Assembly (NCBI GenBank): GCA_002839645.1
Contig: PGYL01000002.1
Span: 62,001 to 126,000 of the forward strand
Length of the DNA stretch: 64,000 nt
Direction: 5' to 3'
From: Methanomicrobiales archaeon HGW-Methanomicrobiales-2
GTDB taxonomy: Archaea; Halobacteriota; Methanomicrobia; Methanomicrobiales; Methanoculleaceae
The translations under genes and the position numbers were made by a program. The first letter of the stretch is position 1; every line of letters begins with the position of its first letter. The notes below the pieces were generated by a model. The model saw nothing but the letters and a program-made list of their open reading frames with translations. It was not told the origin of the DNA and ran no database searches. This document shows positions 1 to 10,068 of the stretch, in pieces.

Positions 1-2
1 CG

Positions 3-179
3 GTCGCCGACGACTACGCGGTTGCATCAGCGGCGGCACTCGCGGCATTCGGCCGGGCCGGGGAGCGTGCCGCGGCCGGGGCACGCGGGCCCTACTCGTT
101 TCGGACGGCGCTCTTCGACGAACTTGCCGGGCTCGCACCCGACGACCTCGCCCGATACGCGCGGATCGAGGAACGGTAA
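3..179 (+). CDS. thiM: Hydroxyethylthiazole kinase (ThiM), C-terminal part, truncated by window start
   Basis: Open frame [44 protein letters not shown]... with stop overlapping the thiE start (TAATG). Confidence 0.75.
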   Translation, partial: VADDYAVASAAALAAFGRAGERAAAGARGPYSFRTALFDELAGLAPDDLARYARIEER

Positions 180-814
180 TGGCGTATGACCTCTACGTGA
201 TCACCGACGAGGGGATCGGGCATGGCCTCTCCCATGCAGAGCTCGCCCGCCGGGCCGTCGCCGGCGGTGCGGACGTAGTCCAGCTCCGCGACAAGAGGTT
301 CTCCGGCCGGGACCTCCTTGATGCGGCCTTCGCTATCCGCGAGGTCACCCTCGATGTCGGCGCACTCTTCATCGTGAACGACCGCCTGGACGTGGCCCTC
401 GCGGCCGGTGCCGACGGCGTCCACCTCGGCGAGAGCGACCTCCCTATCGAACACGCCCGGAGGATCGCTCCACCGGGGTTCATCATCGGGGCCTCGGTCG
501 GGTCCGTGGCCGCGGCAGTCCGGGCTCGGGCGGGGGGTGCCGATTACGTGGCGCTCAGCCCGACGTTTGCGACCGCATCGAAGGATGACGCAGGGGAGGG
601 GCACGGGCTCGCCATGCTCTCGGCGGTCCGTGCCGCGGTCTCCCTCCCTCTCATCGCGATCGGCGGCATCACCCCCGATAATGTCGGCGACGTCATCGCC
701 GCAGGGGCGGACGGCGTTGCGGTGATATCGGCCGTCGTGGGAGAGGACGACGTCACGGCCGCCGCACGGGACCTCCGGGCCCGGATCGCCGCCGCGAAGG
801 TATTAATCCGTTAA
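179..814 (+). CDS. thiE: Thiamine-phosphate synthase
   Basis: DLYVITDEGIGHG..VVQLRDKR..FIVNDRLDVALAAGADGVHLG..IAIGGITPDN motifs. Confidence 0.95.
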   Translation: MAYDLYVITDEGIGHGLSHAELARRAVAGGADVVQLRDKRFSGRDLLDAAFAIREVTLDVGALFIVNDRLDVALAAGADGVHLGESDLPIEHARRIAPPGFIIGASVGSVAAAVRARAGGADYVALSPTFATASKDDAGEGHGLAMLSAVRAAVSLPLIAIGGITPDNVGDVIAAGADGVAVISAVVGEDDVTAAARDLRARIAAAKVLIR

Positions 815-1179
815 TCCACCCCTCCGGCTCCCGGGGCAGCAGGCGTCCGCTGGTGGAAAGCCGCCCGCCATCGGCTGTCGCTCCGGGTATACACCGTCGA
901 TACAAAGAGTGTCTGCCCGCCGAGGGAGACGGTATACGCGAGGACGGCACCCTCCTCCCCGAGGGGTACGACCTTCGGGTCGGCGATGGTGTACGCCGGC
1001 AGTTCGTGGGGGTTCTGCACGATGTCTTGGAGGATCCCTTCCCTGTCGAGGACGCCCGGGGGGCTGACGACAAGGGCTTCCGGCGAGAGGTACTCCCGAT
1101 AGAACTCGACATCCCGGCGGTCAGCGGCTTCCCAGGCCCGCTTCTCGATCTCCAGCAGAATGGTTAAGAGGTCTTCCAT
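811..1179 (-). CDS. NTF2-like / DUF4440-type small protein
   Basis: Fold-like pattern LLEIEKRAWEAADRRDVEFYREYLSPEALVVSPPG...; overlaps thiE 3' end by 4 bp. Confidence 0.6.
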   Translation of the reverse strand: MEDLLTILLEIEKRAWEAADRRDVEFYREYLSPEALVVSPPGVLDREGILQDIVQNPHELPAYTIADPKVVPLGEEGAVLAYTVSLGGQTLFVSTVYTRSDSRWRAAFHQRTPAAPGAGGVD

Positions 1180-1273
1180 AAGGAGCACGTGAACGCACGT
1201 CTCGATAATAACCATTCTCCTGCAACCTACCCCGGACGCAAACCCTCTTTATCCCGCCCGGAGAGTAGTATCC

Positions 1274-1756
1274 ATGACCGGGATCACCTTCACCCCCATC
1301 GGCACCGTCCGCTCCCCCTTCCGCGACCCCCGCGATATGCCCATCCAGCCCGTCGGAGCCAGGGGGATCCGGGGCACTATCGAACTCGACCCGACCTATG
1401 CCGCGGGTTTGAAGGATCTCACGGGGTTTTCACGGATCGTCGTTATCTACCACCTCCACCGCTCGGAGGGTTACGTGCTCGAGGTGGTGCCGTTCCTCGA
1501 CAACACGCCCCACGGCATCTTTGCGACCCGGGCGCCCCGCCGCCCCAACGCGATCGGGCTCTCGGTGCTGCGGCTGGTCGCCGTCGACGGCGCGACGCTC
1601 ACCATCGAGGATGTGGATATCCTGGACGGCACCCCGGTCCTCGATATCAAGCCTTACGTTCCGGCGTTCGACGCCTACCCCGACGAACGCGCCGGCTGGC
1701 TGGCCACAGCCCCCAAGGACCCCCGCACCATGCGATCGGACGGCCGGTTCTGCTGA
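1274..1756 (+). CDS. trmO: tRNA (N6-threonylcarbamoyladenosine(37)-N6)-methyltransferase TrmO family (UPF0066)
   Basis: FTPIGTVRSPF..RGTIELDP..FSRIVVIYHLHRS..GIFATRAPRRPNAIGLSVLRLV..DGTPVLDIKPYVP. Confidence 0.9.
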   Translation: MTGITFTPIGTVRSPFRDPRDMPIQPVGARGIRGTIELDPTYAAGLKDLTGFSRIVVIYHLHRSEGYVLEVVPFLDNTPHGIFATRAPRRPNAIGLSVLRLVAVDGATLTIEDVDILDGTPVLDIKPYVPAFDAYPDERAGWLATAPKDPRTMRSDGRFC

Positions 1757-1979
1757 CTTCAGGAGGAGGGCAACATCCGGGTCGTGGTGGGCGCCGGAGT
1801 GCCCTTCGTCGCCGTCCTGACCCGGCAGAGCATCGCTCGCCCGGGCCCCGTCGAGGGGGGACCGGCCCATGTCACCTTCAAGGCCTCGACGTTCATGTCT
1901 TCGCCCGGTGACTCCCGAGGGTCCGGAATGTTCCGGAAAGAAAAGGATATAGGAGAAGCCCGGGCCCCAACAACCCCCT

Positions 1980-2138
1980 TCAAATTTTCGTAAACCGGCT
2001 CTTCGGCGCACCGCACCGGGGACATTTCCAGGTCTCGGGAATGTTGTCAAAGGCTGTTCCGGGCTTGACGCCGCTCGCGCTGTCGCCGATTGCGGGATTA
2101 TAAACATAGCCGCAGAGTTTGCATTTGTAGGAATCCAT
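1980..2138 (-). CDS. Rubredoxin
   Basis: [35 protein letters not shown], two CxxCG knuckles. Confidence 0.95.
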   Translation of the reverse strand: MDSYKCKLCGYVYNPAIGDSASGVKPGTAFDNIPETWKCPRCGAPKSRFTKI

Positions 2139-2222
2139 AGCCAGTTCTCCTTGCCCCGACCGACCGCAAGGTCGGCAGGGTGCATAACTCCATTTCCTCC
2201 CGGGCAAGTATAAGCACTCCGG

Positions 2223-3794
2223 TCAGGATACCGGGAGCGGGAGCTCCTTTCCAGTGCAGCCGTCGAGGACGATCGAGCGTTCCCCGCGGTCCGATGCAAA
2301 CCGGATCAGGTAGACCGGGTAGTAGATCGTGTCGAACCCGACGATCTCCGCCGTGGGCTCAAGCCCCTTGAGGATAATCCGGAGAGAGGGTTTTGTGACC
2401 TTCGCCTCGAGGGACTCCCCCCGGAGCGGCTCCATGGGGAGATCCGCTCCCCGCCGGAGAGCGGAGAGCGCCGGGACCTCATCTTCAAGCAGCGGCACGT
2501 AGACCACCGTGTCTCCCATCGTCTTCATCTCCGTGACAAGTTTCGCCTTTGCAAGGCTTTTTATCGCCTTCTTCACCACGCCGGGCGGGAGATGGGTATC
2601 GGCCTCGATCTCGGCCATCGTCGAGCCCCCGTTCGCGAGCCCGGCAACGATCTTCACCGCGGCCTCATCGAGGTCCAGGAGTTCCGAAAACCCCGGCAGG
2701 ACCTTCAGCCCCCGGTCCACTTCGACGATGCAGCCGGTAAGCGCGTCAATGGCGAACGACGCCGTCTTCGTCGTCTTCCAGATGAGCCCGCCGATGTAGC
2801 GGACCTCCACCCGGTGGAGCGGCCGGTAGACCCGTTCTCCCGAGACGATCCGCTCCTCGGGTTCGAGGAAGAGGAACCGGCGTTTCCGTTTTGCCATCGC
2901 GATATCAAGCGCCTCCTCGCGGAGCAGTACCGGAACCACCGCGTTCGTAGCGGCGGGCGGTTCCACCGGACCTTCCTGGTAGCCACCGGGACACGGTTCA
3001 GCCGGGGCCGCACCGGCCGGCGGTGCGGGCACAAGACGGGGGGTCAGCCCCCTATGCTCCGTCAGGCGGTCGCCAAAGCGCATCCTCACCTTCTCCCGGG
3101 AGAGCCCGCCCATCACGAAGAACTCCCCCGGTTCGAGCTCCGCGAGTTCCCCGACCTCTTTTTTGGACGAAAAGAAGAGGCTGACCGCTTTGAGGTCGTT
3201 TTCTATCGAGAGCTTCCCGATGATCTGGTTGTTGCACTGCGAGAGGACGTTCTTTGCCACCAGCGACGGCCGCTGGGTCGCAACCAGCAGCCCGAGCCCG
3301 CGCTTGCGCCCCCGGCGGGATATCTCCTCGATCTTCTTGATGGAGTCGCCTGACTGCGGGATGAACTTGTCTGCCTCCTCCACGATCAGCAGGAAGGGCT
3401 TCTTTAACCCGCTCTCAAGATCGTAGAGTGCGTCGGCGAGGTGGGTCACCTCCTCGCGCATATCGGCCTCCGAGACGTCGAAGATCACCGCCGTCCGGGA
3501 ACAGATAGCGTTCCGCATCAGTTCCTGGAGGTTTGCCTGCCCGATACCCACGTCGCAGCCGTCGGCGGAGCCAACCCAGAGGACGGGGAACCGGTCCCTG
3601 AGCGAGGAGTACTCTCCCTCCGTGTCGATGAGACAGAACCCGACCCGCGCCTTCAGGAGCTGCTCGCAAAGAACTGCGATGCTCCAGCTCTTCCCGGCAC
3701 CCGACTGCGCGATGATACAGGTCCTTCCCGTGACCAGTTCCTGGGCATCGACGGCGATCTCGCGGTCGCCGTCCTTTCCAATCACCAGCTCCAT
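2223..3794 (-). CDS. HerA/DUF87-type ATPase with C-terminal winged-helix-like and beta domains
   Basis: Walker A IIAQSGAGKSWS, EEADKFIPQSG, RGRKRGLGLLVATQRPSLV typical of HerA/FtsK-like ATPases. Confidence 0.8.
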   Translation of the reverse strand: MELVIGKDGDREIAVDAQELVTGRTCIIAQSGAGKSWSIAVLCEQLLKARVGFCLIDTEGEYSSLRDRFPVLWVGSADGCDVGIGQANLQELMRNAICSRTAVIFDVSEADMREEVTHLADALYDLESGLKKPFLLIVEEADKFIPQSGDSIKKIEEISRRGRKRGLGLLVATQRPSLVAKNVLSQCNNQIIGKLSIENDLKAVSLFFSSKKEVGELAELEPGEFFVMGGLSREKVRMRFGDRLTEHRGLTPRLVPAPPAGAAPAEPCPGGYQEGPVEPPAATNAVVPVLLREEALDIAMAKRKRRFLFLEPEERIVSGERVYRPLHRVEVRYIGGLIWKTTKTASFAIDALTGCIVEVDRGLKVLPGFSELLDLDEAAVKIVAGLANGGSTMAEIEADTHLPPGVVKKAIKSLAKAKLVTEMKTMGDTVVYVPLLEDEVPALSALRRGADLPMEPLRGESLEAKVTKPSLRIILKGLEPTAEIVGFDTIYYPVYLIRFASDRGERSIVLDGCTGKELPLPVS

Positions 3795-3880
3795 CCGTTA
3801 AAAAGATCACAGGATGCCCGGAGTTTTAACGCTTCCTCTTCGCTCCAGGGACCCTTTTTTTTAAAATAGAGCCTGATTCA

Positions 3881-5227
3881 TCAACGTTTATTCCTACGGA
3901 GCGAGAGAACGACCCCAAAAGCCGAGAGGACTGCGAACGCAAGGAAGATCAACTGCACGCTCAGGAGAAACTCCGGGAATATCGCCGGCGTGACGGTCGT
4001 CGACCCCATGATGACCGCAAAGACCACGAGGACCGCCCCCATGCTCAGCATCATACCGAGCGACCGCATCATCGCCACCATCGCCGATGCGCTTCCGAAG
4101 AATTGCTTCTCCACGCAGCTCATGATGGCGGTGGTGTTCGGGGACGAGAAGAGTCCGAGCCCCACGCCCAGCAGGATCAGGAGGCCGAGGATCACGGCGA
4201 TAGGTGTCGTCTCCCCGAGCATGGAGAAGCCAAGGAGTGCCACGGCCGAGAGCGCCATCCCCACCGAGGCGACCACCCCGGCCTGCTTCCGGTCGGCGAG
4301 GCGGCCTGCCACCGGAGCGACGAAGACCTGGATGAACGGCTGGACCAGGAGCAGGGTGCCTGCGGCGACGGGTTCGTAGCCCCGAACGTACTGGAGGTAG
4401 AGGGAGAGGAGGAATCCGACCGCAAACGTGGCGCTGTAGTTGATCAGGGCGGCGAGGTTCGAGGCGGCAAAGACACGGTTCTTCTCGAGGAGCGAGACGG
4501 GGAGGAGGGGGCAGGGCTGCCGCTGTTCCACCCGGAAGAAGACTGCCCCGAGCACGAAGGCCACCAGAAGGAGGGCCACGCCGGCGGGGGTGGTCGCCGA
4601 AGCCAGGCCCAGGAAGAGGCAGAGGATCAGGGCGGAAGAGAGGACCAGCCCCGCGACGTCGAAGTGCTCGCGCTGCCGCTCGTTTAAGAACGCCGGGAAC
4701 CTTTTGGCGTAGAAGAGGACCGGGACTGCGAGGAGCGCGGTCACGATGAAGATGCTGCGCCAGCCGAGGAACTGGGTCAGGACGCCCCCGAGGAACGGCC
4801 CGAGCGAGAGCCCGGCATAGACGGCGGTGGTGTTGAGCCCGATCGCGTAGCCCCGCTCACCCGGTGGGTAGAGATGGGTGATCAGGGCCACGCTGTTTGC
4901 GTAGATCATGGCACCGCCCATCCCCTGCAGGAAGCGGAAGACGAGGAGCAGGCCTATGGTGGGCGTGAAGATGGTGAGGACGGCCCCGGCGGCGTAGACC
5001 ACGATCCCGATCACAAAGATGGTGACCTTCCCCCGGGAATCACCGAGCCTTCCGGCCGGGAGGAGGAAGATGACCGACGAGAGGAGGTAGGCGCTGGAGA
5101 TCCAGGCAAGTGTGGCAGCGTCGGCAGAGAATTCTCCGCCGATGGCAGGGAGAGCGAGGTTGATTGCGGAGCCCGTGAACGGGTTCAAGAACGTGCGTGA
5201 ATACGGTTGGGAACCCTCCTGCTCCAT
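3881..5227 (-). CDS. MFS transporter, DHA2-like
   Basis: Multiple TM segments; NLALPAIGGEF, GRLGDSRGKVTIF, FRFLQGMGGAM. Confidence 0.85.
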   Translation of the reverse strand: MEQEGSQPYSRTFLNPFTGSAINLALPAIGGEFSADAATLAWISSAYLLSSVIFLLPAGRLGDSRGKVTIFVIGIVVYAAGAVLTIFTPTIGLLLVFRFLQGMGGAMIYANSVALITHLYPPGERGYAIGLNTTAVYAGLSLGPFLGGVLTQFLGWRSIFIVTALLAVPVLFYAKRFPAFLNERQREHFDVAGLVLSSALILCLFLGLASATTPAGVALLLVAFVLGAVFFRVEQRQPCPLLPVSLLEKNRVFAASNLAALINYSATFAVGFLLSLYLQYVRGYEPVAAGTLLLVQPFIQVFVAPVAGRLADRKQAGVVASVGMALSAVALLGFSMLGETTPIAVILGLLILLGVGLGLFSSPNTTAIMSCVEKQFFGSASAMVAMMRSLGMMLSMGAVLVVFAVIMGSTTVTPAIFPEFLLSVQLIFLAFAVLSAFGVVLSLRRNKR

Positions 5228-5371
5228 GGTATCCTCATGCCTCCCAAAACGGCCCGCTCCGGTCCCGGGTTGTGCTATGAGTGTATTCACAGCAAGCGCA
5301 AATAAGAGCACCGCCCCTTGCCGGGTCCGTGCAGTACCTTATGAGAACGGCCCCCTAAGACCCCCGGGAAC

Positions 5372-6592
5372 ATGCCTAAACCCTCCCCCGATCCCCGGCA
5401 GAAGGTCCGCGACCTCTCGATCCGGCTCATCCTGCTCCTCGGCATGGCAAGCCTCCTGGGGAGCCTGGTCTCGAACGGCGCCCGGAGCGTCACCGGCCCC
5501 TACATCCTCCTCCTCGGGGGGAGTGCGGCCGTCGTCGGGCTGGTTGCCGGGTCCGGCGAGCTCATAGGGTACGCGCTCCGGTCTGCCACCGGTGCCTACG
5601 TCAACCAGAACCACCGCTACTGGAACGTAGCGATGGTCGGCTACGGCCTGCTCGCCGCCATCCCGCTCCTTGCCGTTTCCGGCAGGTGGGAGACTGCGGC
5701 CGTCCTCATCATCGCCGAGCGGGTAGGAAAAGCCATCCGGACACCGGCCCGGGACACGATCCTCTCCCACGCAACGACGACCGTCGGGCGGGGGTGGGGG
5801 TTCGGGGTCCATAAGGCGCTCGACCAGGTCGGCGCGGTCATCGGCCCGCTCGTTATGGTCGCCGCCCTGGTCTTCACCGGCGGATATGCCCCGGGCTTTC
5901 TCCTGCTCGGCATCCCGCTCGTCGGTGTTGTGGTAATCCTCCTCTTCGCCCGTTTAACGGTGCCGAGGCCGGGCCGCCTGGAGGCAAACGGGGGAACGAG
6001 AGAGAACGGGGAAGATCCCTCCGGGATCATGCCGTACGCCGCGTTCATCTTCCTCGGTATGGCCGGGTTCGCCAGCTTCCCGCTCATCTCTTTCCACTTG
6101 AAAGCCCGGTCGATCATCCCCGACGCCGCCATCCCCCTTTTCTACGCATCCGCGATGGTGGTCTCGGTCGTCGTGGCGCTGCTCGTCGGGCGGGTCTTCG
6201 ACCGCATCGGCACCCATGCCCTCCTCGCCATCCCGGTCCTCAGCACCGCGACGGTCCTGCTTGCCTTCTCGTTCAACCCCGGCGTGGCGATAGTGGGGTC
6301 GCTCGTCTGGGGCGCCGGGATCGGGATCTTCGAGACCGTTCTCCGGGCATCGATCGCGGAGTCTACGACGGCGGACCGGAGAGGGAAAGCCTACGGCGCC
6401 GTGAGCGCGGTCTTCGGGACGGCGTGGTTCGCAGGAAGCGTCGTGATGGGGGTCCTCTACGACGTATCGATCGGGCATATCATCGCATACGTCCTCATCG
6501 TCGAGGCCGCGGCGCTGATCGCCTACTTCTGGATGTATCGCTCGCGCATCGCATTGAGATTCCAGGAGGGGCTCGGGAATCTCATCCCGTAA
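5372..6592 (+). CDS. MFS transporter
   Basis: 12-TM hydrophobic pattern; ERVGKAIRTPARDTILSHAT, GVHKALDQVGAVIGPL. Confidence 0.85.
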   Translation: MPKPSPDPRQKVRDLSIRLILLLGMASLLGSLVSNGARSVTGPYILLLGGSAAVVGLVAGSGELIGYALRSATGAYVNQNHRYWNVAMVGYGLLAAIPLLAVSGRWETAAVLIIAERVGKAIRTPARDTILSHATTTVGRGWGFGVHKALDQVGAVIGPLVMVAALVFTGGYAPGFLLLGIPLVGVVVILLFARLTVPRPGRLEANGGTRENGEDPSGIMPYAAFIFLGMAGFASFPLISFHLKARSIIPDAAIPLFYASAMVVSVVVALLVGRVFDRIGTHALLAIPVLSTATVLLAFSFNPGVAIVGSLVWGAGIGIFETVLRASIAESTTADRRGKAYGAVSAVFGTAWFAGSVVMGVLYDVSIGHIIAYVLIVEAAALIAYFWMYRSRIALRFQEGLGNLIP

Positions 6593-6956
6593 CCCGCCGG
6601 CGCGACACCATCCATGCCTTCAGCGCCCCGCCGATAGCGCCGCCGACGGCGCCGAGGAGCCCGAAGTAGAGAGCCAGAACGAAGAGGAGGACGGCGATCC
6701 CGAGGCCGATGAGGGTGCCGGCAGGACCGAGGAACGCTGTCCCGCCGACGACGGCGACGACCGAGAATATCGCGGCGACGATGAGTCCTCCCATGAGCCC
6801 GCCGAGAGTGCCCCTGGCCGCTCCCGGGGGCCCGAGGTAGCCGCCGATGATCCCTCCGAGGATCGGGCCCCCTACCGGGAAGAAGGGGCTTATAAAGAGC
6901 ATGAAGGTGAGTCCCACCAGTGTAGAGATCCAGTATGAACCGCCGTCCTCTGCCAA
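6582..6956 (-). CDS. DUF5518-like small membrane protein
   Basis: Gly-rich TM helices; TTG start chosen (WISTLVGLTFML..); resembles the adjacent ORF. Confidence 0.5.
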   Translation of the reverse strand: MAEDGGSYWISTLVGLTFMLFISPFFPVGGPILGGIIGGYLGPPGAARGTLGGLMGGLIVAAIFSVVAVVGGTAFLGPAGTLIGLGIAVLLFVLALYFGLLGAVGGAIGGALKAWMVSRRRVTG

Positions 6957-7020
6957 TCCTCGCCTCCTGGTTGAGAAGAGCCGGGGGGCGATCCCCCGGT
7001 GATCACCCGACGTTACCGTC

Positions 7021-7359
7021 TTACCGGCGGATCGCTCCGGCGATGACGCCACCGATCAGGGAGAGGAGTCCCTGGTAGACGAATGCTGCCACGATGATGA
7101 CGAGCGATGTCCCGAGACCCGCGATGAACCCGAACGCCCCGAGGAGAACCGTGCCGCCGACGAGGAGCAGCACCGCGATGACGATGGCACCGAGGATGCC
7201 GGCAAGCAGCCCGGCCTTCGCGCCGTTGCTGATCCCGCGCCCGGACATCCAGCCGGCGACGAATCCACCCACCAGCGGCCCGATGACCGGCAGCAGGAAG
7301 CCGAGAATGAGTCCCACGAGCCACCCGACGATGACACCTGTCCAGAAGTTATCAGCCAT
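7021..7359 (-). CDS. DUF5518-like small membrane protein
   Basis: MADNFWTGVIVGWLVGLILGFLLPVIGPLVGGFVAGWMSGRG... Confidence 0.6.
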   Translation of the reverse strand: MADNFWTGVIVGWLVGLILGFLLPVIGPLVGGFVAGWMSGRGISNGAKAGLLAGILGAIVIAVLLLVGGTVLLGAFGFIAGLGTSLVIIVAAFVYQGLLSLIGGVIAGAIRR

Positions 7360-7421
7360 ATCCTTCCATCACCGGCGGGAGTTCGGGAACGTGATATATA
7401 AGTGTTGGGGCGGGACGTCGG

Positions 7422-8366
7422 TTACCGGCAAATCCGGGTCCCCGCCCGTCCGGCAAGGGCGTCGGCGGCCCGCTCGAGCGATGCGATGGTTACCCGTCCC
7501 CCTCCGGCTTCGAGGAACCCGATAGCCGCCTCGACCTTCGGCCCCATGCTCCCGGGCGGGAACTGCCCCGCCGCGAGATGCTCTCGTGCTTCAGCAACCG
7601 TCATCTCATGGATATCCTGCTGGCCCGGTCGCCCATAGTTTAAGGCAACATGCTCGACGTCGGTCAGGATCAGCAGATCGTCGGCGCCGACGAGCCGGGC
7701 GAGGAGCGCCGCGGTGTAGTCCTTGTCCACCACCGCCTCGACGCCCCGGAGGGTGCCCTCGCTCCCCGCGACCACCGGGACGCCCCCGCCGCCCGCGGCA
7801 ATAACGATCACTCCAGCCAGGAAGAGCCGGAGTATCGCCCGCTCTTCGACGAAGGCAACCGGGCGCGGTGAGGGAACCACTCGCCGGCAACCCTGACCCG
7901 GCACCTGCACCACCCTCCAGCCTTTCTCCTCCTGGAGCCGTTTCGTCTGCATCGCCGTATATATCGGCCCGATAGGCTTTTCTGGGTTTTCAAACGCCGG
8001 GTCGTCGCCGTCCACCAGGGTCTGGGTAAGCACCGTCGCGACCGGGCAGTCGAGCCCCGCCGCCAGAAGGGCCTCGTGCATCGACTGCTGGAGCAGGTAG
8101 CCGATCATCCCCTGGCTCTCCGCCCCGCAGACATCCAGCGGCATCGGCGGGAGAGTCTCCTTTGCGATCTCGTTTTTGAGGAGGATATCACCCACCTGCG
8201 GCCCGTTCCCGTGGGTGATGACGACAGCGTAGCCGTCGCTCGCGATCTCGGCGATACGCCGCGAGGCTCTCCGGACGTTCGCGAACTGCTCTTCGGCCGT
8301 CCCCGTCTCCCGGTGCCGCAGGATGGCGTTCCCACCGAGCGCGATAACCACGGTCTTTCCCTGCAT
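7422..8366 (-). CDS. arcC: Carbamate kinase
   Basis: VVIALGGNAI..VITHGNGPQVGDILL..AGVIVIAAGGGGVPV..DLLILTDVEHVALNYG. Confidence 0.95.
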   Translation of the reverse strand: MQGKTVVIALGGNAILRHRETGTAEEQFANVRRASRRIAEIASDGYAVVITHGNGPQVGDILLKNEIAKETLPPMPLDVCGAESQGMIGYLLQQSMHEALLAAGLDCPVATVLTQTLVDGDDPAFENPEKPIGPIYTAMQTKRLQEEKGWRVVQVPGQGCRRVVPSPRPVAFVEERAILRLFLAGVIVIAAGGGGVPVVAGSEGTLRGVEAVVDKDYTAALLARLVGADDLLILTDVEHVALNYGRPGQQDIHEMTVAEAREHLAAGQFPPGSMGPKVEAAIGFLEAGGGRVTIASLERAADALAGRAGTRICR

Positions 8367-8370
8367 CCCG

Positions 8371-9669
8371 TTACCCCCGCTCCAGTGTGCAGGTCATGCA
8401 GTGCGGGCCGCCGTAGCCCCCTGTCAGGTTCTCGAGGTGGAGTGGATATACCTCGATATCGTGCCGGGAGAACTCCGCCCTGTGTGGGAAGAACCTTCCC
8501 TCGTTCCCTATCCGGCGGTAGTCTTCCTCTGCGTGGCGGAGGAGCCGCCCGTAGCGCTGCGGATCGCGTGCGGCCTTCCGCTTCAGATTCAGGAGTACCG
8601 TCTGCATCACCCGCTCCCCCTCCACCGCGAGGATGCTGCCGTCGCGGACGCAGAGGATGTTTGCGGCGTAGGAGAGCTGCTCCAGGATCGAGAGGTCGAT
8701 CACCGCAAACCCTTTCGACCGGACATAGTCGTAGAGGCTTGCAGTCTCGCCCGATGGCTGATACTCTCCGTCCGCCCGGCCATAGATATCGACCCGCGCC
8801 TTCCGGAGAAGCACTTCGGATCCGATCACCACACCGCTTCCCGCGACGTTGAAGTAGGTGTCAAGGTGCATATCGACCATCGGGTCGGGCCGGTCGCCCG
8901 GGATGAGGGGATGGCCTGGCTGGTGGACGATACCGATCTCGTCGAACCCCGGGGCGCAGCCGAGAAACTGGCATACCCCGGCACGGTTCGTCCGGTCTCC
9001 GGTGCCGACGAGGGCGAACTCCCCCATCGGCATGAAGTCCCCGCCCTCGAAGGTCCCTGGCTCCTGCGCCGTCCCGACGATGGGGATGCCGAGGATCTCC
9101 CAGAGGAACCGGGTTATCCCGGGTTCCCGTTGCCGTTGCCGCTTTGCCGGCCGTGCGACGACGAGACCGCAGGGGGTCACCGCCTGCTGGTCGCGCATGA
9201 AGTAGAGGTTTGCAAGCGGCTGGCGCTCCAGGATATGGACGTCCACCCCACCATGGGGGTGCCCCCGTCCGACCTCGAGGACCGGGTTCAAGAGGAGGAG
9301 GGTGAAGAAGTGCAGCGAGTCCAGTGCGTCGGCGTTCTGCTCCATGCTCCGGCGTGCCTCCGCCACCTCTCTCCTGTCGCCCCGGATGGTGACGGTCTCG
9401 TGCGCCCAATCGACAAGCCGCCGGCGTATCGCCGGATCGCGGTCGGCGGCATCGAGGACCGTCTCCTTGAGGTGCAGCACACGGACGCCGAACTCCTCGC
9501 GGAGGGTGCGGGTGAGAGCGTCATGCTCCCGGCGCGCCTCGTAGCGGCTGAACGCCCGCTCGTAGAGCGCGGCGTAGGGGTCCAACAGCCCGAAGAACAT
9601 CTCGATCCCCGGCCGGTGAACGGCCACCCTCCGGAGGCGCTCCCACTCCGCCCGCACGCCGGCCGCCAT
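8371..9669 (-). CDS. Arginine deiminase family protein
   Basis: FMRDQQ, FEGGDFMPMGE, terminal GGYGGPHCMTC containing the catalytic Cys. Confidence 0.9.
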   Translation of the reverse strand: MAAGVRAEWERLRRVAVHRPGIEMFFGLLDPYAALYERAFSRYEARREHDALTRTLREEFGVRVLHLKETVLDAADRDPAIRRRLVDWAHETVTIRGDRREVAEARRSMEQNADALDSLHFFTLLLLNPVLEVGRGHPHGGVDVHILERQPLANLYFMRDQQAVTPCGLVVARPAKRQRQREPGITRFLWEILGIPIVGTAQEPGTFEGGDFMPMGEFALVGTGDRTNRAGVCQFLGCAPGFDEIGIVHQPGHPLIPGDRPDPMVDMHLDTYFNVAGSGVVIGSEVLLRKARVDIYGRADGEYQPSGETASLYDYVRSKGFAVIDLSILEQLSYAANILCVRDGSILAVEGERVMQTVLLNLKRKAARDPQRYGRLLRHAEEDYRRIGNEGRFFPHRAEFSRHDIEVYPLHLENLTGGYGGPHCMTCTLERG

Positions 9670-9673
9670 CTTC

Positions 9674-9838
9674 TCACCGCCCCCGTCGGGGGACTATGAA
9701 GAAGTACGCGATCATCACACCGGCGGCGGTCGCCGCGGCGGACACCCAGTTCACCCGCCCGCTGGCCGCGAAACTGACACCGGCAAAGATGGCGAGTGCC
9801 AGCATGCCATAGAGGAGGGTTTTTGCGTATCGATGCAT
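9674..9838 (-). CDS. 54-aa membrane microprotein
   Basis: MHRYAKTLLYGMLALAIFAGVSFAASGRVNWVSAAATAAGVMIAYFFIVPRRGR, two TM segments, abuts the arginine deiminase start; not in the ORF track. Confidence 0.55.
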   Translation of the reverse strand: MHRYAKTLLYGMLALAIFAGVSFAASGRVNWVSAAATAAGVMIAYFFIVPRRGR

Positions 9839-10068
9839 CGTTCAGGTGTTCCTTGCCCCCGGGAAAGGATAAACCTGTCGCGAGCAGGCTTAGCAAATTC
9901 CAGGACTGCTTTCACTGCCAAACCGGGATAAGGAGCCATATCGCCGCTGGTTATCTACTCAGAGCGGCTCCTCCTGCCGCCCGGAGAGCGAAACCGCAAT
10001 AATTATAATTCCGGGAAACAATCGACACTCAGGAAATATTATCCACCCGGCAGGAGGAGGTGTTCACC

